Source: Chloroflexota bacterium (lineage in GTDB: Bacteria > Chloroflexota > Anaerolineae > UBA7937 > B3-Chlor). Taken from it: DNA of 64,000 nt. Every line of letters starts with the position of its first letter. Within the stretch, counting starts at the first letter, position 1. A model generated the notes under the pieces. That model did no database searches and had not been told where the DNA came from. It worked only from the letters and a program-made list of their open reading frames with translations. Location of the stretch: NCBI GenBank assembly GCA_030603665.1, contig JAUVXJ010000017.1, positions 17,896 through 81,895 of the forward strand, read 5' to 3'. Below are positions 43,444-52,133 of this stretch, piece after piece. The translations under genes were made by a program, and so were the position numbers.

Positions 43444-44916
43444 CTAGCCGCCGAAGAAGTGCATGATGACCAACGGTGTGATGTGCACCTCCGCCACGGC
43501 AGCCAGGAACAGCAAGGGCATCACCAGGAGGACGAAGATCTTGATCAGGTCAGAGATGGATAGCAGCACGCTCTCGCTGATGGTGAACCCTGAAGGCGGC
43601 GACATGATGGACGCCCCGAAGCGGAGACTGAAAGCGGTGGCCAGCACGACGGCTGGCAGCTCGAAGATGCCGTGCGGCAAGATGAACGCCAGCAGAAAAA
43701 GGAGCGGACTGAGGCCCAGAAAGCCAACCTCACCAGCGAAGAAGCCAACCAATAGCATGGGGGCAAGCATCAACAGCAGGGGCGCCGCACCGAACGAAAG
43801 CGGAGTGGCTGCGATCCCTATGCCCAGCACCCGCAGATTGTGCACGAATATGCTGCGGGGGTCGAAACCAGGTAGGAAGCCCGCGTCGGGCACGCTCGCT
43901 GCGAAATCGACGTCTGTAATACCCTGGAAATCGATCAACCCTGCGGGAAGCGGATACCGGAAGGCGAACAGCCAACCGCCAGCCATGGCAGCGAGCATCA
44001 CCACCGTGACGATGACAATGGGCACTTTCTGCAAGCTCAATAGCTGCGGCACGTCTCTGGTGTACAGGCGCTTGACCGTCAGTCGCTCCGCCGGGCCATC
44101 TCTTGGCAATCGCACCGAGGCCGGGACGCAGGCAAAGAGATGTTTGAAAGTCCTCCACAGCGCGGGCACGTTGAACTCATCGAACTCCCGTGAGAGCAGT
44201 TCCTCTCGATTGAAGATGCGCATCCCGGTCCGGATGAGCATCAGGTCGATCATCAGCAAGACCACCGCCATCGCCCACAAGACCTCATAGTCGCCCCAGA
44301 AGAGGAGCACCGCCTCGACCTGGAGCAGAAGTGCCATGGGGATGATGATGAAACTGGCCAGCAGGTTGGCGGCTCTCACACTCGTGGTCTGACTGGAGAC
44401 CACCACCGCCCCAGCGACCATGACCACGGCCTCCATGGTGGTCAATACGAGGATCAGGACCAGGACGGTGCTGGAGATCACGTAGTCACTGTACATCATC
44501 AGTCCCACGTAGTACATGACTATGCCCAGGTAGCTGGCCAGGACCGGCAGTATCATGGAAGAGAGGAGCTTGCCGAGGTACAACTCCCCATCGGAGACGG
44601 GCGTGGAGAGGAGAGGCTCTATGCTGCGCCGCTCCCGCTCGCCCACGAAACTCTCCAGGGCGATGACCAGAGAGAAGGAGATGGGGAAGAAGCCGACGAT
44701 CATCAAGGAAAAGGGGACCAGCCGGCCCATGATCACCCTCGCGTTCTGGCCGGCGCCCCAGGCAACAGCGACTTCCGCTGCCAGTCCCGACGTGACCGTC
44801 ATCAGCGCTGGAAAGATCAAGGTCAACAAGATGATGGGCGTGACGATGCGCCAGTCCCTCAGGCTGTCGCGCATCTCACGACGGGTGATGATCAGGGCAT
44901 GGGAGAGCACGCTCAC
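43444..44916 (-). CDS. ABC-2-type transporter permease
   Basis: It has 490 residues and a GTG start overlapping the ATPase stop (GTGA). 'HALIITRREMRDSLRDWRIV' is the typical cytoplasmic elbow. A large loop after helix one ('FVGERERRSIEPLLSTPVSD') and then five helices form an ABC-2 permease. A second set of helices follows a central soluble insert (about 245-330), and the C-terminal part resembles a SpoIIM-like/stage II membrane domain. The pair would export or extrude an unknown substrate. Confidence 0.85.
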   Translation of the reverse strand: MSVLSHALIITRREMRDSLRDWRIVTPIILLTLIFPALMTVTSGLAAEVAVAWGAGQNARVIMGRLVPFSLMIVGFFPISFSLVIALESFVGERERRSIEPLLSTPVSDGELYLGKLLSSMILPVLASYLGIVMYYVGLMMYSDYVISSTVLVLILVLTTMEAVVMVAGAVVVSSQTTSVRAANLLASFIIIPMALLLQVEAVLLFWGDYEVLWAMAVVLLMIDLMLIRTGMRIFNREELLSREFDEFNVPALWRTFKHLFACVPASVRLPRDGPAERLTVKRLYTRDVPQLLSLQKVPIVIVTVVMLAAMAGGWLFAFRYPLPAGLIDFQGITDVDFAASVPDAGFLPGFDPRSIFVHNLRVLGIGIAATPLSFGAAPLLLMLAPMLLVGFFAGEVGFLGLSPLLFLLAFILPHGIFELPAVVLATAFSLRFGASIMSPPSGFTISESVLLSISDLIKIFVLLVMPLLFLAAVAEVHITPLVIMHFFGG

Positions 44917-45830
44917 TCCTCCACGATGCGTAGATACACCTCCTCGAGGCTACGAGAGACCTCGCTGAGGGTGACGATGTTCGCGCCTTCCTCTGCCAGG
45001 CGACGAACCAGCACCGGGTTGGTGTCGCCAGGCTCCTGCGCCCGGTACCGGACCCAGGTGTCGCCCTTCTCCTCGATAGTCACCAGGTCCTCGATAGCGG
45101 GAAGAAGCCCGTCCAGGGGCTGACCGAGACGCAGCTCCAACAAGGGGTTCCCCAGAAGTTCTCTCTTCAACTCTGGCGGAGTCCCCAACGCGATGATCCG
45201 GCCCTCCTTGATGATGGCGATACGGTCCGCCAGGGTCTCCGCCTCCACCAGGTTATGCGTGCACAGAATGACGGCCCGGTGGGAAGAACGCAGTTCGGCA
45301 ATAGCGTCTCGCACCATCTTGGCGCTCTGTGGGTCCATGGCCGAGGTAGGCTCGTCGAGGAACAGCACCTGAGGGTCGTGGAGCAGGGCCCTGATGAGGG
45401 CGACCTTCTGGCGCATGCCCTTGGAGTACTCGCCGAGGCGCTGATGCCGGGCATGCCACATCCCAAAGCGCCTCATCAGCTCTTCGATGCGCTCTTCGCG
45501 CTTGGGCCTGGGCAGGCCCTGCAATTCACCGAAGAAGTGAAGATAGGAGTCGGCCTGCATACGGTGGTACAGCCCGGGAAACTCTGTAAGCAGGCCCACG
45601 ACGCCGCGCACCTTCCTGGCATCGCCTACGACGTCGTACCCGGCGACGTCGGCCCGTCCCGAGGTAGGTTTGAGGATGGAGCCCAGCATGCGTACCGTCG
45701 TCGTCTTGCCCGCCCCGTTGGGCCCCAGCAGGGCCAGAATCTCCCCAGCATCCACCGACAGGGTGAGTTCTCGCACGGCGACGAACTCACCGAACTTCTT
45801 GGTCAATCTCTCGGTCCGAATGAGGGCCAT
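44913..45830 (-). CDS. ABC transporter ATP-binding protein
   Basis: The start at 45830 gives 'MALIRTERLTKKFGEFVAVR' and 305 residues. Walker A 'LGPNGAGKTTTVRMLGSIL', signature 'YSKGMRQKVALIRALL', Walker B 'VLFLDEPTSAMDP' and H-loop 'ILCTHNLVEAE' are intact. The C-terminal extension is usual for DRA/CcmA-type exporters. It is coupled with the permease. Confidence 0.95.
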   Translation of the reverse strand: MALIRTERLTKKFGEFVAVRELTLSVDAGEILALLGPNGAGKTTTVRMLGSILKPTSGRADVAGYDVVGDARKVRGVVGLLTEFPGLYHRMQADSYLHFFGELQGLPRPKREERIEELMRRFGMWHARHQRLGEYSKGMRQKVALIRALLHDPQVLFLDEPTSAMDPQSAKMVRDAIAELRSSHRAVILCTHNLVEAETLADRIAIIKEGRIIALGTPPELKRELLGNPLLELRLGQPLDGLLPAIEDLVTIEEKGDTWVRYRAQEPGDTNPVLVRRLAEEGANIVTLSEVSRSLEEVYLRIVEE

Positions 45831-46088
45831 CGTTGCTCCAGTACTCAAGTATACCTGTTGTATCCCCGCGTGACAATGGCCCATTGGTACGGCCCCGGTT
45901 CGATGTGCCTACTGTCGACCGGCAAACATATCTACTCCAAGACGCCGGGTTTCAGGTGGATTCATGCACGCACCGCTGGTTGAGGCACGCCTTTGTTCCG
46001 GGTACAGAGCAGGTAGTTCGCCTCTTCAAAACGGGCCTCGCGCCTAGTACACTGAAATCGGAAAGAACGGAGAAAGGAGACAAGCGAA

Positions 46089-46238
46089 ATGTTGTCCTTA
46101 GAACTGGTTGGAGTGTTGGGGATTGCCTACGCGGCCCTGGTGTACGCCGTGGTCAGGACTCAACTGGCCAGGAGTGAAGTCCAGGCAGAACCGCAGCTCG
46201 AGAAGAGCGCCTTGACCCCCTCGGGGAAAGGCCGGTAA
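46089..46238 (+). CDS. MLSLE microprotein 1 (49 residues, single helix)
   Basis: AGAAAGGAG precedes ATG 46089. The product 'MLSLELVGVLGIAYAALVYA' then 'VVRTQLARSEV' is one membrane helix and a charged tail. It is the first of three tandem same-strand genes that begin MLSLE and share the R/E-T-Q-L/Y-L juncture. Function unknown. Confidence 0.65.
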   Translation: MLSLELVGVLGIAYAALVYAVVRTQLARSEVQAEPQLEKSALTPSGKGR

Positions 46239-46313
46239 CTGGGCACGATGATGGCCCTGATGGCGGCCTGGGCTTCCGTCAGGGCAGAGAATGCTGGAAA
46301 GGCGGTGAAGGAA

Positions 46314-46457
46314 ATGCTATCGCTGGAGCTCATTGGGATCATCAGCCTCCTCTTTGGCCTCATCGTGTACGGCATGGTCGCTACGTACCTGGAGCTCAGG
46401 ACCGTCACAGCGGCGGAAAGGGACGCCGAGCCTCAGAAAGGCGTCAAGACGGCGTAA
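46314..46457 (+). CDS. MLSLE microprotein 2 (47 residues, single helix)
   Basis: ATG 46314 follows 'gtgaagga' and gives 'MLSLELIGIISLLFGLIVYG' then 'MVATYLELRTV'. The frame is open upstream to 46248, but the MLSLE start matches its two neighbours. One membrane helix with a charged tail. Confidence 0.65.
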   Translation: MLSLELIGIISLLFGLIVYGMVATYLELRTVTAAERDAEPQKGVKTA

Positions 46458-46519
46458 CACCGGGTCTGCATGGTGCGCCGGGCTCAGCCCGGCCACCATC
46501 GTTCGAGGAGGTGACTGCA

Positions 46520-46651
46520 ATGCTGAGCTTGGAGATAATCGGAGTACTGGGTGCCCCGCTTACGCTTGTGACCTCTGCCATGGTCCGCACACAGCTTCAC
46601 AGCCGGGGGCTGGCCGTACGTGGCGCGGAAGCGCAAGGTGCCACAGCATAA
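46520..46651 (+). CDS. MLSLE microprotein 3 (43 residues, single helix)
   Basis: CGAGGAGGTG precedes ATG 46520, and the frame ends in TAA 46649-46651. The product 'MLSLEIIGVLGAPLTLVTSA' then 'MVRTQLHSRGL' parallels microprotein 1, including RTQL. Three independent ribosome binding sites and recurring sequence make a real gene family likely. Confidence 0.65.
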   Translation: MLSLEIIGVLGAPLTLVTSAMVRTQLHSRGLAVRGAEAQGATA

Positions 46652-46744
46652 TCTACTTGATGTTCGACTCAGCATCGGGTGACGGCCCGAACAGCGACAA
46701 CTGGTTGGTCTCGGAGCGATAGTTGAGGAGAATCACCCGCTCCA

Positions 46745-47755
46745 TCAAGATGACAGTTCTGCAACCAGAAAGCGATGATTCGGGCCGCCCCTTTCGCCGA
46801 CGTATGACCGGCGTGCGGTCAAGTCCGGCGAATGGAAGACGTAGTCGATCCGCATCAATGGAAAAGGAGTGGCCACGAACAAGGCTTCCCTATCGGGAAA
46901 GGTGTGCCCAAAGCCCCAGCCAGCCTCCCGGTGGGCATCACGTAGAACGCCTGTCAACGCCAGGTAGCTGGTCGCCTGGTCCGTCATGTTGAAGTCTCCC
47001 GCCAGAACAACCTTCCCCTCCAGAGCATCTAGCTCCTCTAAGAGGCGTGCCATCTCCCGATCCTGTATCGTTGTATCGTACCCCGCTGGAACCAGGAGCC
47101 GCGAGCCACCACGACGAACCGCAAGATGAGGCGGCTGGAGATGCACGTTGAACAAGTGGATGTCTTCCCCGCCCAGATCGACCACCACACGCTGAGAGAG
47201 ATGTGTCCCCTCCACCAGGGGATAGACCTCATTGTTGGCCAGAGGATAGCGGCTGAGGACCGCGCAGCCCGCGTACCCGTCTGGGGTGGGGTGCACGGCC
47301 ATGTACGGATACCGATGAGCGAGGGAGTAGAGCGCCTCCCCCACCTCGGGAGAAACCTCCTGTAGCGCGACGACGTCAGCGTCCTCAGTCTCGATGATCG
47401 ACAGTATCTCCTCCACTCCAGGGTCGCCCCTGGTCACGTTGTAGGTCATGACGGTCAAGGTGTCTTCACTCAGCCCGGGCACATTCGTCGCATGAGGAAG
47501 GAACAGGTGCCCATACAGGAGGAAGAAGATCACGCAAGGCAGACTGATGACGATCTTGCTCGCCCTGGACTTGGAGATCAGAATCAGCGGCACCAGCAAC
47601 AGCAGTGGAAGGAAGAGGTAGGGGAGGAAGTTGGCCACCAGCCTCACGGGCCACGCGTCCCCCAGAGGCGTTCTTTGCCAGAGCAGGAAGCCCAGCAGCG
47701 CGGCAGTGTACACGTTGCCGACCCCCGTAATGAAACCTCCCAACCTCTGCTTCAT
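46745..47755 (-). CDS. membrane-anchored endonuclease/exonuclease/phosphatase (EEP) family hydrolase
   Basis: The start at 47755 follows GGAGGAAGGG. It has 336 residues. Three N-terminal helices (about 8-75) precede the catalytic domain: 'TVMTYNVTRGD', 'DVVALQEVSPEVG', 'LFNVHLQPPHLA', 'VVLAGDFNMTDQAT' and terminal 'GPNHRFLVAELS' supply the metal and catalytic residues. The family includes DNases, phosphatases and sphingomyelinases; with the helices the enzyme should act outside or at the membrane. Substrate unknown. Confidence 0.85.
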   Translation of the reverse strand: MKQRLGGFITGVGNVYTAALLGFLLWQRTPLGDAWPVRLVANFLPYLFLPLLLLVPLILISKSRASKIVISLPCVIFFLLYGHLFLPHATNVPGLSEDTLTVMTYNVTRGDPGVEEILSIIETEDADVVALQEVSPEVGEALYSLAHRYPYMAVHPTPDGYAGCAVLSRYPLANNEVYPLVEGTHLSQRVVVDLGGEDIHLFNVHLQPPHLAVRRGGSRLLVPAGYDTTIQDREMARLLEELDALEGKVVLAGDFNMTDQATSYLALTGVLRDAHREAGWGFGHTFPDREALFVATPFPLMRIDYVFHSPDLTARRSYVGERGGPNHRFLVAELSS

Positions 47756-48031
47756 CCCTTCCTCCGGATAGTGCCGTAGCATAGAAAGAGCGAAGGTCAT
47801 CCTGACACTGCACATCCATCGTACAGGCACGCCTTCGCCAAGGGCGCATTGTATCACAAGGCTGGCGCCGTGGCAAAACCACAATGGCACGGGGTAAGTC
47901 GAGCACTGGCCGCCCCAGTCGCAGCCACTTTGCCCAACCCTCTGCCTGCATTATAATCGCTGTAGAGCATACCGCTCAGCAGGGGGCGGCAGCACAACGC
48001 ACGTGGCGCCCGTCCATCGAACGCAGCCAAC

Positions 48032-49594
48032 ATGACCAGAGAACGAACCAACACCACAGCCAGCGAACACTGGACACCTGTCAGGGGCCGGAAGGAGAGC
48101 CAGGCCCACGTCCCACGCCACTCAACGACATTGTCGTTTCTGTCTCGGTTCATGGCGCTCGTACTGCTCTTCGCCACCACACTGGCCTGCGCGCGTACGC
48201 CTCCCGCTGAGGACATCGAGACGACCCCCCTCCCCAGCGCGGCCTCACCGCAGACACTCAGCGCGACAGAGGGCCCACCGGCTGCCACACCCACACCGGC
48301 GCCCTACGTCCACCTGGTGGAGCCTGGCGAGACGCTGGACTACATCGCCGCCAGCTTCGGCTGCTCCGCCGACGACATCATCCTGGCCAACCGTCTGGAT
48401 AACCCACACAGCCTCCAGGTCGGGCAGCGGCTGATCCTTCCTCCCCTCGATCTGCCGTCCGGCCCCGCCACTCCACTCCTGCCCGACAGCGGGTTCGTCT
48501 ACGGGCCCTCCAGCCTGGGCTTCGACACGGAGGCCTTCTGCCACACGCGGCCCGGATACCTCAACACCTACGAGGAACTGGTGGACGGCGAGGTGCTAAC
48601 CGGGCCCCAGATCGTGGAGTTGATGGCCCGGCGGTACAGCATCAGCCCGCAACTTCTGCTGGCCATGATCGAGTATCAGAGTGGCTGGGTGGATAATCCC
48701 AACCCTGTGGGGTGGGCGCTGGAACACCCCCTAGGCACGACGGAGGAAGGACAGGCCACGTTGCTGTATCAGCTGGCATGGGCCACAGACCGCCTGAACG
48801 AGGGGTACTATGACTGGAAGGGCCGCGGCAGAAGCATTATTCACCTGCTCGGAGGGAAGCGCGCCAAGTACGATCCCGGGATCAACGCCGGCACGGCAGC
48901 AATACAGTACTTCCTGGCCTACAACGCCTCCTGGGACGAGTGGGAGACCATCTGCGGCGATGGACCGGACTCCTTCCTGACCACCTACCGCGGACTGTTC
49001 GGCGATCCCGTCGCCCGGTCTCCTAATCCCAGTGTGCCTGTGGACCTGCAACAGCCCGATCTACGCTTGCCCTGGGAAAGCGGATACACGTGGTACCTCA
49101 CCGGCGGCCCCCACGGGGCGTGGAACGACGGCAGCGCCTGGTCCGCTGTGGATTTCATCACGCCGGAACAGCTGGGATGTCAGATCTCCGCCCAGTGGAC
49201 GGTGGCGGCAGCCTCCGGTCTGGTGACCCGCAGCAAGGATGGAGTAGTAGTCATAGACCTGGATGGAGACGGACACGAGGAGACGGGGTGGAACCTGTTC
49301 TACATGCACGTGGCCGCCCAGGACCGGGTGCCCGCTGGGACCTTCGTTGACCAGGGCCAGCGCCTGGGCCACCCTTCGTGCGAGGGCGGCTATTCCACCG
49401 CCACACACCTGCACTTCTCGCGCAAGTACGATGGAGAATGGATCCCCGCAGATGGCGCTTTCCCCATGGTCCTATCCGGCTGGGAAACCCACGCCACCAG
49501 CGAATCCTACGAAGGGAGCATGACCAGGGAGGGTTTGGTCCGCACCGCCTGCGAATGCCGCGAAGACGAGATCAACGGCCTCACCGCGGAATAG
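48032..49594 (+). CDS. LysM and M23-peptidase-like lipoprotein
   Basis: The signal core is 'MALVLLFATTLACARTPPAE' with lipobox Cys. The annotated ATG gives a 40-residue n-region, so ATG 48152 may be the true start. A LysM domain (about 93-137, 'LVEPGETLDYIAASFGCSAD') binds glycan. A helical domain with 'LLAMIEYQSGWVD' resembles lytic-transglycosylase-like folds. The C-terminal part resembles M23 peptidases ('DGSAWSAVDFITP' and 'ATHLHFSRKYDGEW'). It probably remodels peptidoglycan or related polymer outside the cell. Its 3' end is duplicated downstream at 49878. Confidence 0.88.
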   Translation: MTRERTNTTASEHWTPVRGRKESQAHVPRHSTTLSFLSRFMALVLLFATTLACARTPPAEDIETTPLPSAASPQTLSATEGPPAATPTPAPYVHLVEPGETLDYIAASFGCSADDIILANRLDNPHSLQVGQRLILPPLDLPSGPATPLLPDSGFVYGPSSLGFDTEAFCHTRPGYLNTYEELVDGEVLTGPQIVELMARRYSISPQLLLAMIEYQSGWVDNPNPVGWALEHPLGTTEEGQATLLYQLAWATDRLNEGYYDWKGRGRSIIHLLGGKRAKYDPGINAGTAAIQYFLAYNASWDEWETICGDGPDSFLTTYRGLFGDPVARSPNPSVPVDLQQPDLRLPWESGYTWYLTGGPHGAWNDGSAWSAVDFITPEQLGCQISAQWTVAAASGLVTRSKDGVVVIDLDGDGHEETGWNLFYMHVAAQDRVPAGTFVDQGQRLGHPSCEGGYSTATHLHFSRKYDGEWIPADGAFPMVLSGWETHATSESYEGSMTREGLVRTACECREDEINGLTAE

Positions 49595-49738
49595 AGCCCT
49601 TTGCCTTCACCAAGTAGACGCTCGGCATGCCGTGCGTCTACGCTCTATCTCACCCACCTGTCTTGAACCGAGACGTCAGTGTCACAGAGAGCAAGCATCC
49701 TGAGTAGCGGCGGAGCGACGCGGAGCGGCGTATCGAAG
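49536..49738 (+). repeat. direct repeat, copy 1 (end of LysM-M23 gene plus 3' flank)
   Basis: The last 59 coding bases of the LysM-M23 gene and about 145 bases after it match 49878-50080 at a constant offset of 342 bases with few mismatches. It contains the hairpin around 'gtagacgctcggcatgccg' (copy 2 has gcac). The duplication must post-date the gene. Confidence 0.9.
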
Positions 49739-50513
49739 CCTGCCCTGAGCCAGGTCGAAGGGGGTGCACCTGGCAGCCGCGCCGCCCTTGACGCGCAGGG
49801 CTTGCGCATGGCATGGATCCCCGCAGCTACGGTAGTTCCCCTCCCTTGAGGGGAGGGGTTCAAGGGAGGGTGGGAACTGGTCCGCACCGCCTGCGAATGC
49901 CGAGAGGACGAGATCAACGGCCTCACCGCGGAATAGAGCCCTTTGCCTTCACCAAGTAGACGCACGGCATGCCGTGCGTCTACGCTCTATCTCACCCGCC
50001 TGTCTTGAGCCGAGACGTCAGTGTCTCAGAGGACAAGCATCCTGAGTAGCTGCGAAACGAAGTGGAGCAGCGTATCGAAGGAAGCGGCTCCCTGCGATCC
50101 GATAATGGTTCCCCATAGATAGCGCTTCGCGTTGCCCGCATGCTTCGATACAGTCCTTCGGCCCATCCTTCGACAGGCTCAGGACGCAGCTCAGCATGCT
50201 CCCTCGGTGTGGGGCACCGAGCTTGTGTGACCCGACGGCGCGCTCTCGGTCTGCCCCGCGCGACCGCTATCCAGTCCCGTAGGGACTTCCCATTTCAGCG
50301 CTGGAATTCATTCCGGCGCTACCCGGCCCCAAGCAACCATCCTGAGCCGCGTATCGAACCCTGCCCTGAGCCAGGTAGAAGGCGGCGCGCGTGGCGTGAA
50401 CCCCCGTCGCTCCTTTGGTTCCCCTCCCTTGATGGAAGGCCTGTCCTGAGTTCATCGAAGGAGGCTCAGGGGGGGTGAAACCGTGGCTAGGTTCCGTGGC
50501 ACTCAACCGACTG
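49595..50513. other. repeat-rich intergenic region
   Basis: About 920 bp without a gene. It holds copy 1 and copy 2 of the M23-tail duplication, a 'ttcccctcccttg' inverted repeat near 49840, a 'cttcgacaggctcagg' repeat at 50168, a 'ccagtcccgtagggactt' element at 50270-50330 shared with 51774-51831, and a further 'gttcccctcccttgatgg' copy near 50420. It separates the convergent M23 and ferredoxin genes. Confidence 0.75.
49878..50080 (+). repeat. direct repeat, copy 2 (orphan M23-gene tail)
   Basis: This copy repeats codons for 'TACECREDEINGLTAE' and the stop, with no upstream gene body. It diverges slightly (cgagag for cgcgaa). It is a pseudogene scar of a tandem duplication or of repeat-mediated recombination. 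Confidence 0.85.
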
Positions 50514-51371
50514 CTACCGCAGCCAGAGCTCCGCCGCTTCGGGATGCTCTTGCCTGGGGATGAGGGCTATGGCATCATGAGGGCAGACCGCCCTGCACAC
50601 ACCGCAGCCGAAGCACCTCACGGGATCGATGTGAACCTTCTCCAGCGCTGACGAGTAGAACTGGGCGGCGAACTGGCATTGCTGCATGCAAGCTTTACAT
50701 CCCGTGCAGAGATCCCAATCAACCTGGCTGATGTACTCACCCCGGAAGAAGGAATGGGTGCCGCTCTTATCAAGGTAGCGCCTGTATGGCCTGCAATCGC
50801 GATCGCAGTTGCACGCTATGCAGATGTAGGGCGTTACGCCCGTCCACACAGTGTGCATCAGCCCTTCTTCGTCGTATTCGCGAAGGGCAGCCTTGGCCTC
50901 GTCTTTGTCCAGCACCTCCAGCGACGAAGCGGCGTCGGGAAACCTGCCCAGCACGCCCCACTTGTCCACTCCTAGGCCAAAACAGTATCGCTGGTCCTTC
51001 CTCCCGGTCGTGACGAACCGGCATGCGCACGCCATTCTGGTGACTGAGTCCGCGATGTCAACCACTTGTTGAAGGTCTTCAATGGGGACGACCTGACCGA
51101 ACTGCTCAACTTTCCTACCCCTCACGTACTCATCTACGCCGGGTTGAGCGTCAGCAGGCTTCGCGGGCTCCGCCGGCGCCTTGGGCACACCGGTGGCCGC
51201 GGGCGCAACCTCGTGCTCGAAGTACTTGGCCAGCCACTCGGAACGGGTGGATGCCTTCACGATCTCCTTCTGACTGGAGGAGAGTTCGTGATGGAGCAGC
51301 TCCTCGGAGTAGTTCTTCATCTGCAGGTACCACTTCTTTCCCTCTCCATGTGTCGTACAGAACTCACACAC
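50514..51371 (-). CDS. 4Fe-4S ferredoxin-domain protein with additional Cys motifs
   Basis: The GTG start follows AAAGGAGGAACGAC. It has 285 residues. The N-terminal half contains 'MACACRFVTTG' and, later, 'YICIACNCDRDCRPYRRYL', two extra cysteine clusters. The C-terminal part is a bacterial two-cluster ferredoxin ('LCTGCKACMQQC' and 'CFGCGVCRAVCPHDAIAL'). It should carry electrons in the cytoplasm. The partner is unknown; it lies downstream of the ComA cluster on the same strand, beyond the repeat field. Confidence 0.8.
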   Translation of the reverse strand: MCEFCTTHGEGKKWYLQMKNYSEELLHHELSSSQKEIVKASTRSEWLAKYFEHEVAPAATGVPKAPAEPAKPADAQPGVDEYVRGRKVEQFGQVVPIEDLQQVVDIADSVTRMACACRFVTTGRKDQRYCFGLGVDKWGVLGRFPDAASSLEVLDKDEAKAALREYDEEGLMHTVWTGVTPYICIACNCDRDCRPYRRYLDKSGTHSFFRGEYISQVDWDLCTGCKACMQQCQFAAQFYSSALEKVHIDPVRCFGCGVCRAVCPHDAIALIPRQEHPEAAELWLR

Positions 51372-51530
51372 GTCGTTCCTCCTTTCTCATCTAGCGGTTG
51401 CCGCGAGCCACGGGTCGCCCACCATCTTAGGCCGAGATCGCGGCGCCCGCAGGCTACGATACAAGCCTTCGGCCCATCCTTCGACAGGCTCAGGGCGCAG
51501 CTCGGCATGCTCCACAACTGTGCCCACACC

Positions 51531-51767
51531 AAGCATCCTGAGTAGCTGCGAAACGAAGTAGAGCAGCGTATCGAAGGGTGCGCTTGGTAGGGATCTTCGC
51601 AACCATGGTGGTTCCCCTCCCTTGACGGGAGGGGCAAGGGGAGGGTGAACTCTTGGAACCGCTTTCTCCTGGAGCGCCTCGGTACCGCAAAGCACCATGC
51701 CTCCTCTTCTTCACCCCCACCCAAGCCCTCCCCCCTCGAGGCGGAGGGCCGCCTTGGATCACCGCGC
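51531..51767 (+). repeat. 240-bp composite direct repeat, copy 1
   Basis: It starts 'aagcatcctgagtagctgcg', passes through 'ttcccctcccttgacggg' and 'cgcctcggtaccgcaaagc', and ends near 'cttggatca'. Copy 2 at 51842-52080 has the same order with scattered substitutions and a two-base length difference. Shorter versions occur at 49690, 50037 and 50338. Confidence 0.9.
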
Positions 51768-51841
51768 CACCTCGATCCAGTCCCGTAGGGACTTCCCATT
51801 TGTAGCGCGGGAATTCATTCCGGCGCGACCGGGTCAAGAGC

Positions 51842-52080
51842 AAGCATCCTGAGTAGCTGCGATACGAAGTAGAGCAGCGTATCGAAGGGTGCTCTTGGTA
51901 CGGATCGTCGCAACCATAGTGCTTCCCCTCCCTTGACGGGAGGGGGCAAGGGGAGGGTGAACTCTTGAGAAGACCTTCTCCAAGTGCGCCTCGGTACCGC
52001 AAAGCCCCATGCCTACTTGTTCTTCACCCCCACCCAAACCCTCCCCCCTCGAGGGGGAGGACTTCCTTGGATCAGCGCGG
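51842..52080 (+). repeat. 240-bp composite direct repeat, copy 2
   Basis: This is the near-identical partner of 51531-51767. The segments 'gagcagcgtatcgaagggtg' and 'gggcaaggggagggtgaact' are shared. Its G- and C-run inverted parts could form hairpins. It begins 58 bp before the end of the ComA gene's 3' side and may influence mRNA ends. Confidence 0.9.
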
Positions 52081-52133
52081 CGAATCGGATGGGTTGCCTG
52101 ATCGGGGTCCGATAGTGGCCCCACATACCGGAC

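Larger units (their letters stand above)
51372..52133. other. repeat-rich intergenic region between ComA and ferredoxin genes
   Basis: About 760 bp without a gene, mostly two copies of a 240-bp direct repeat (51531 and 51842). A 'cttcgacaggctcagg' element lies at 51478 and a 'ccagtcccgtagggactt' element at 51774. The composition differs from the coding neighbours and the frames are broken. Confidence 0.75.

Noticed and set aside
44913..45884. A longer N-terminus for the ABC ATPase beginning at 45884
   Set aside because: The family N-terminus starts at ATG 45830, and the extra 18 codons show no similarity to typical leaders.
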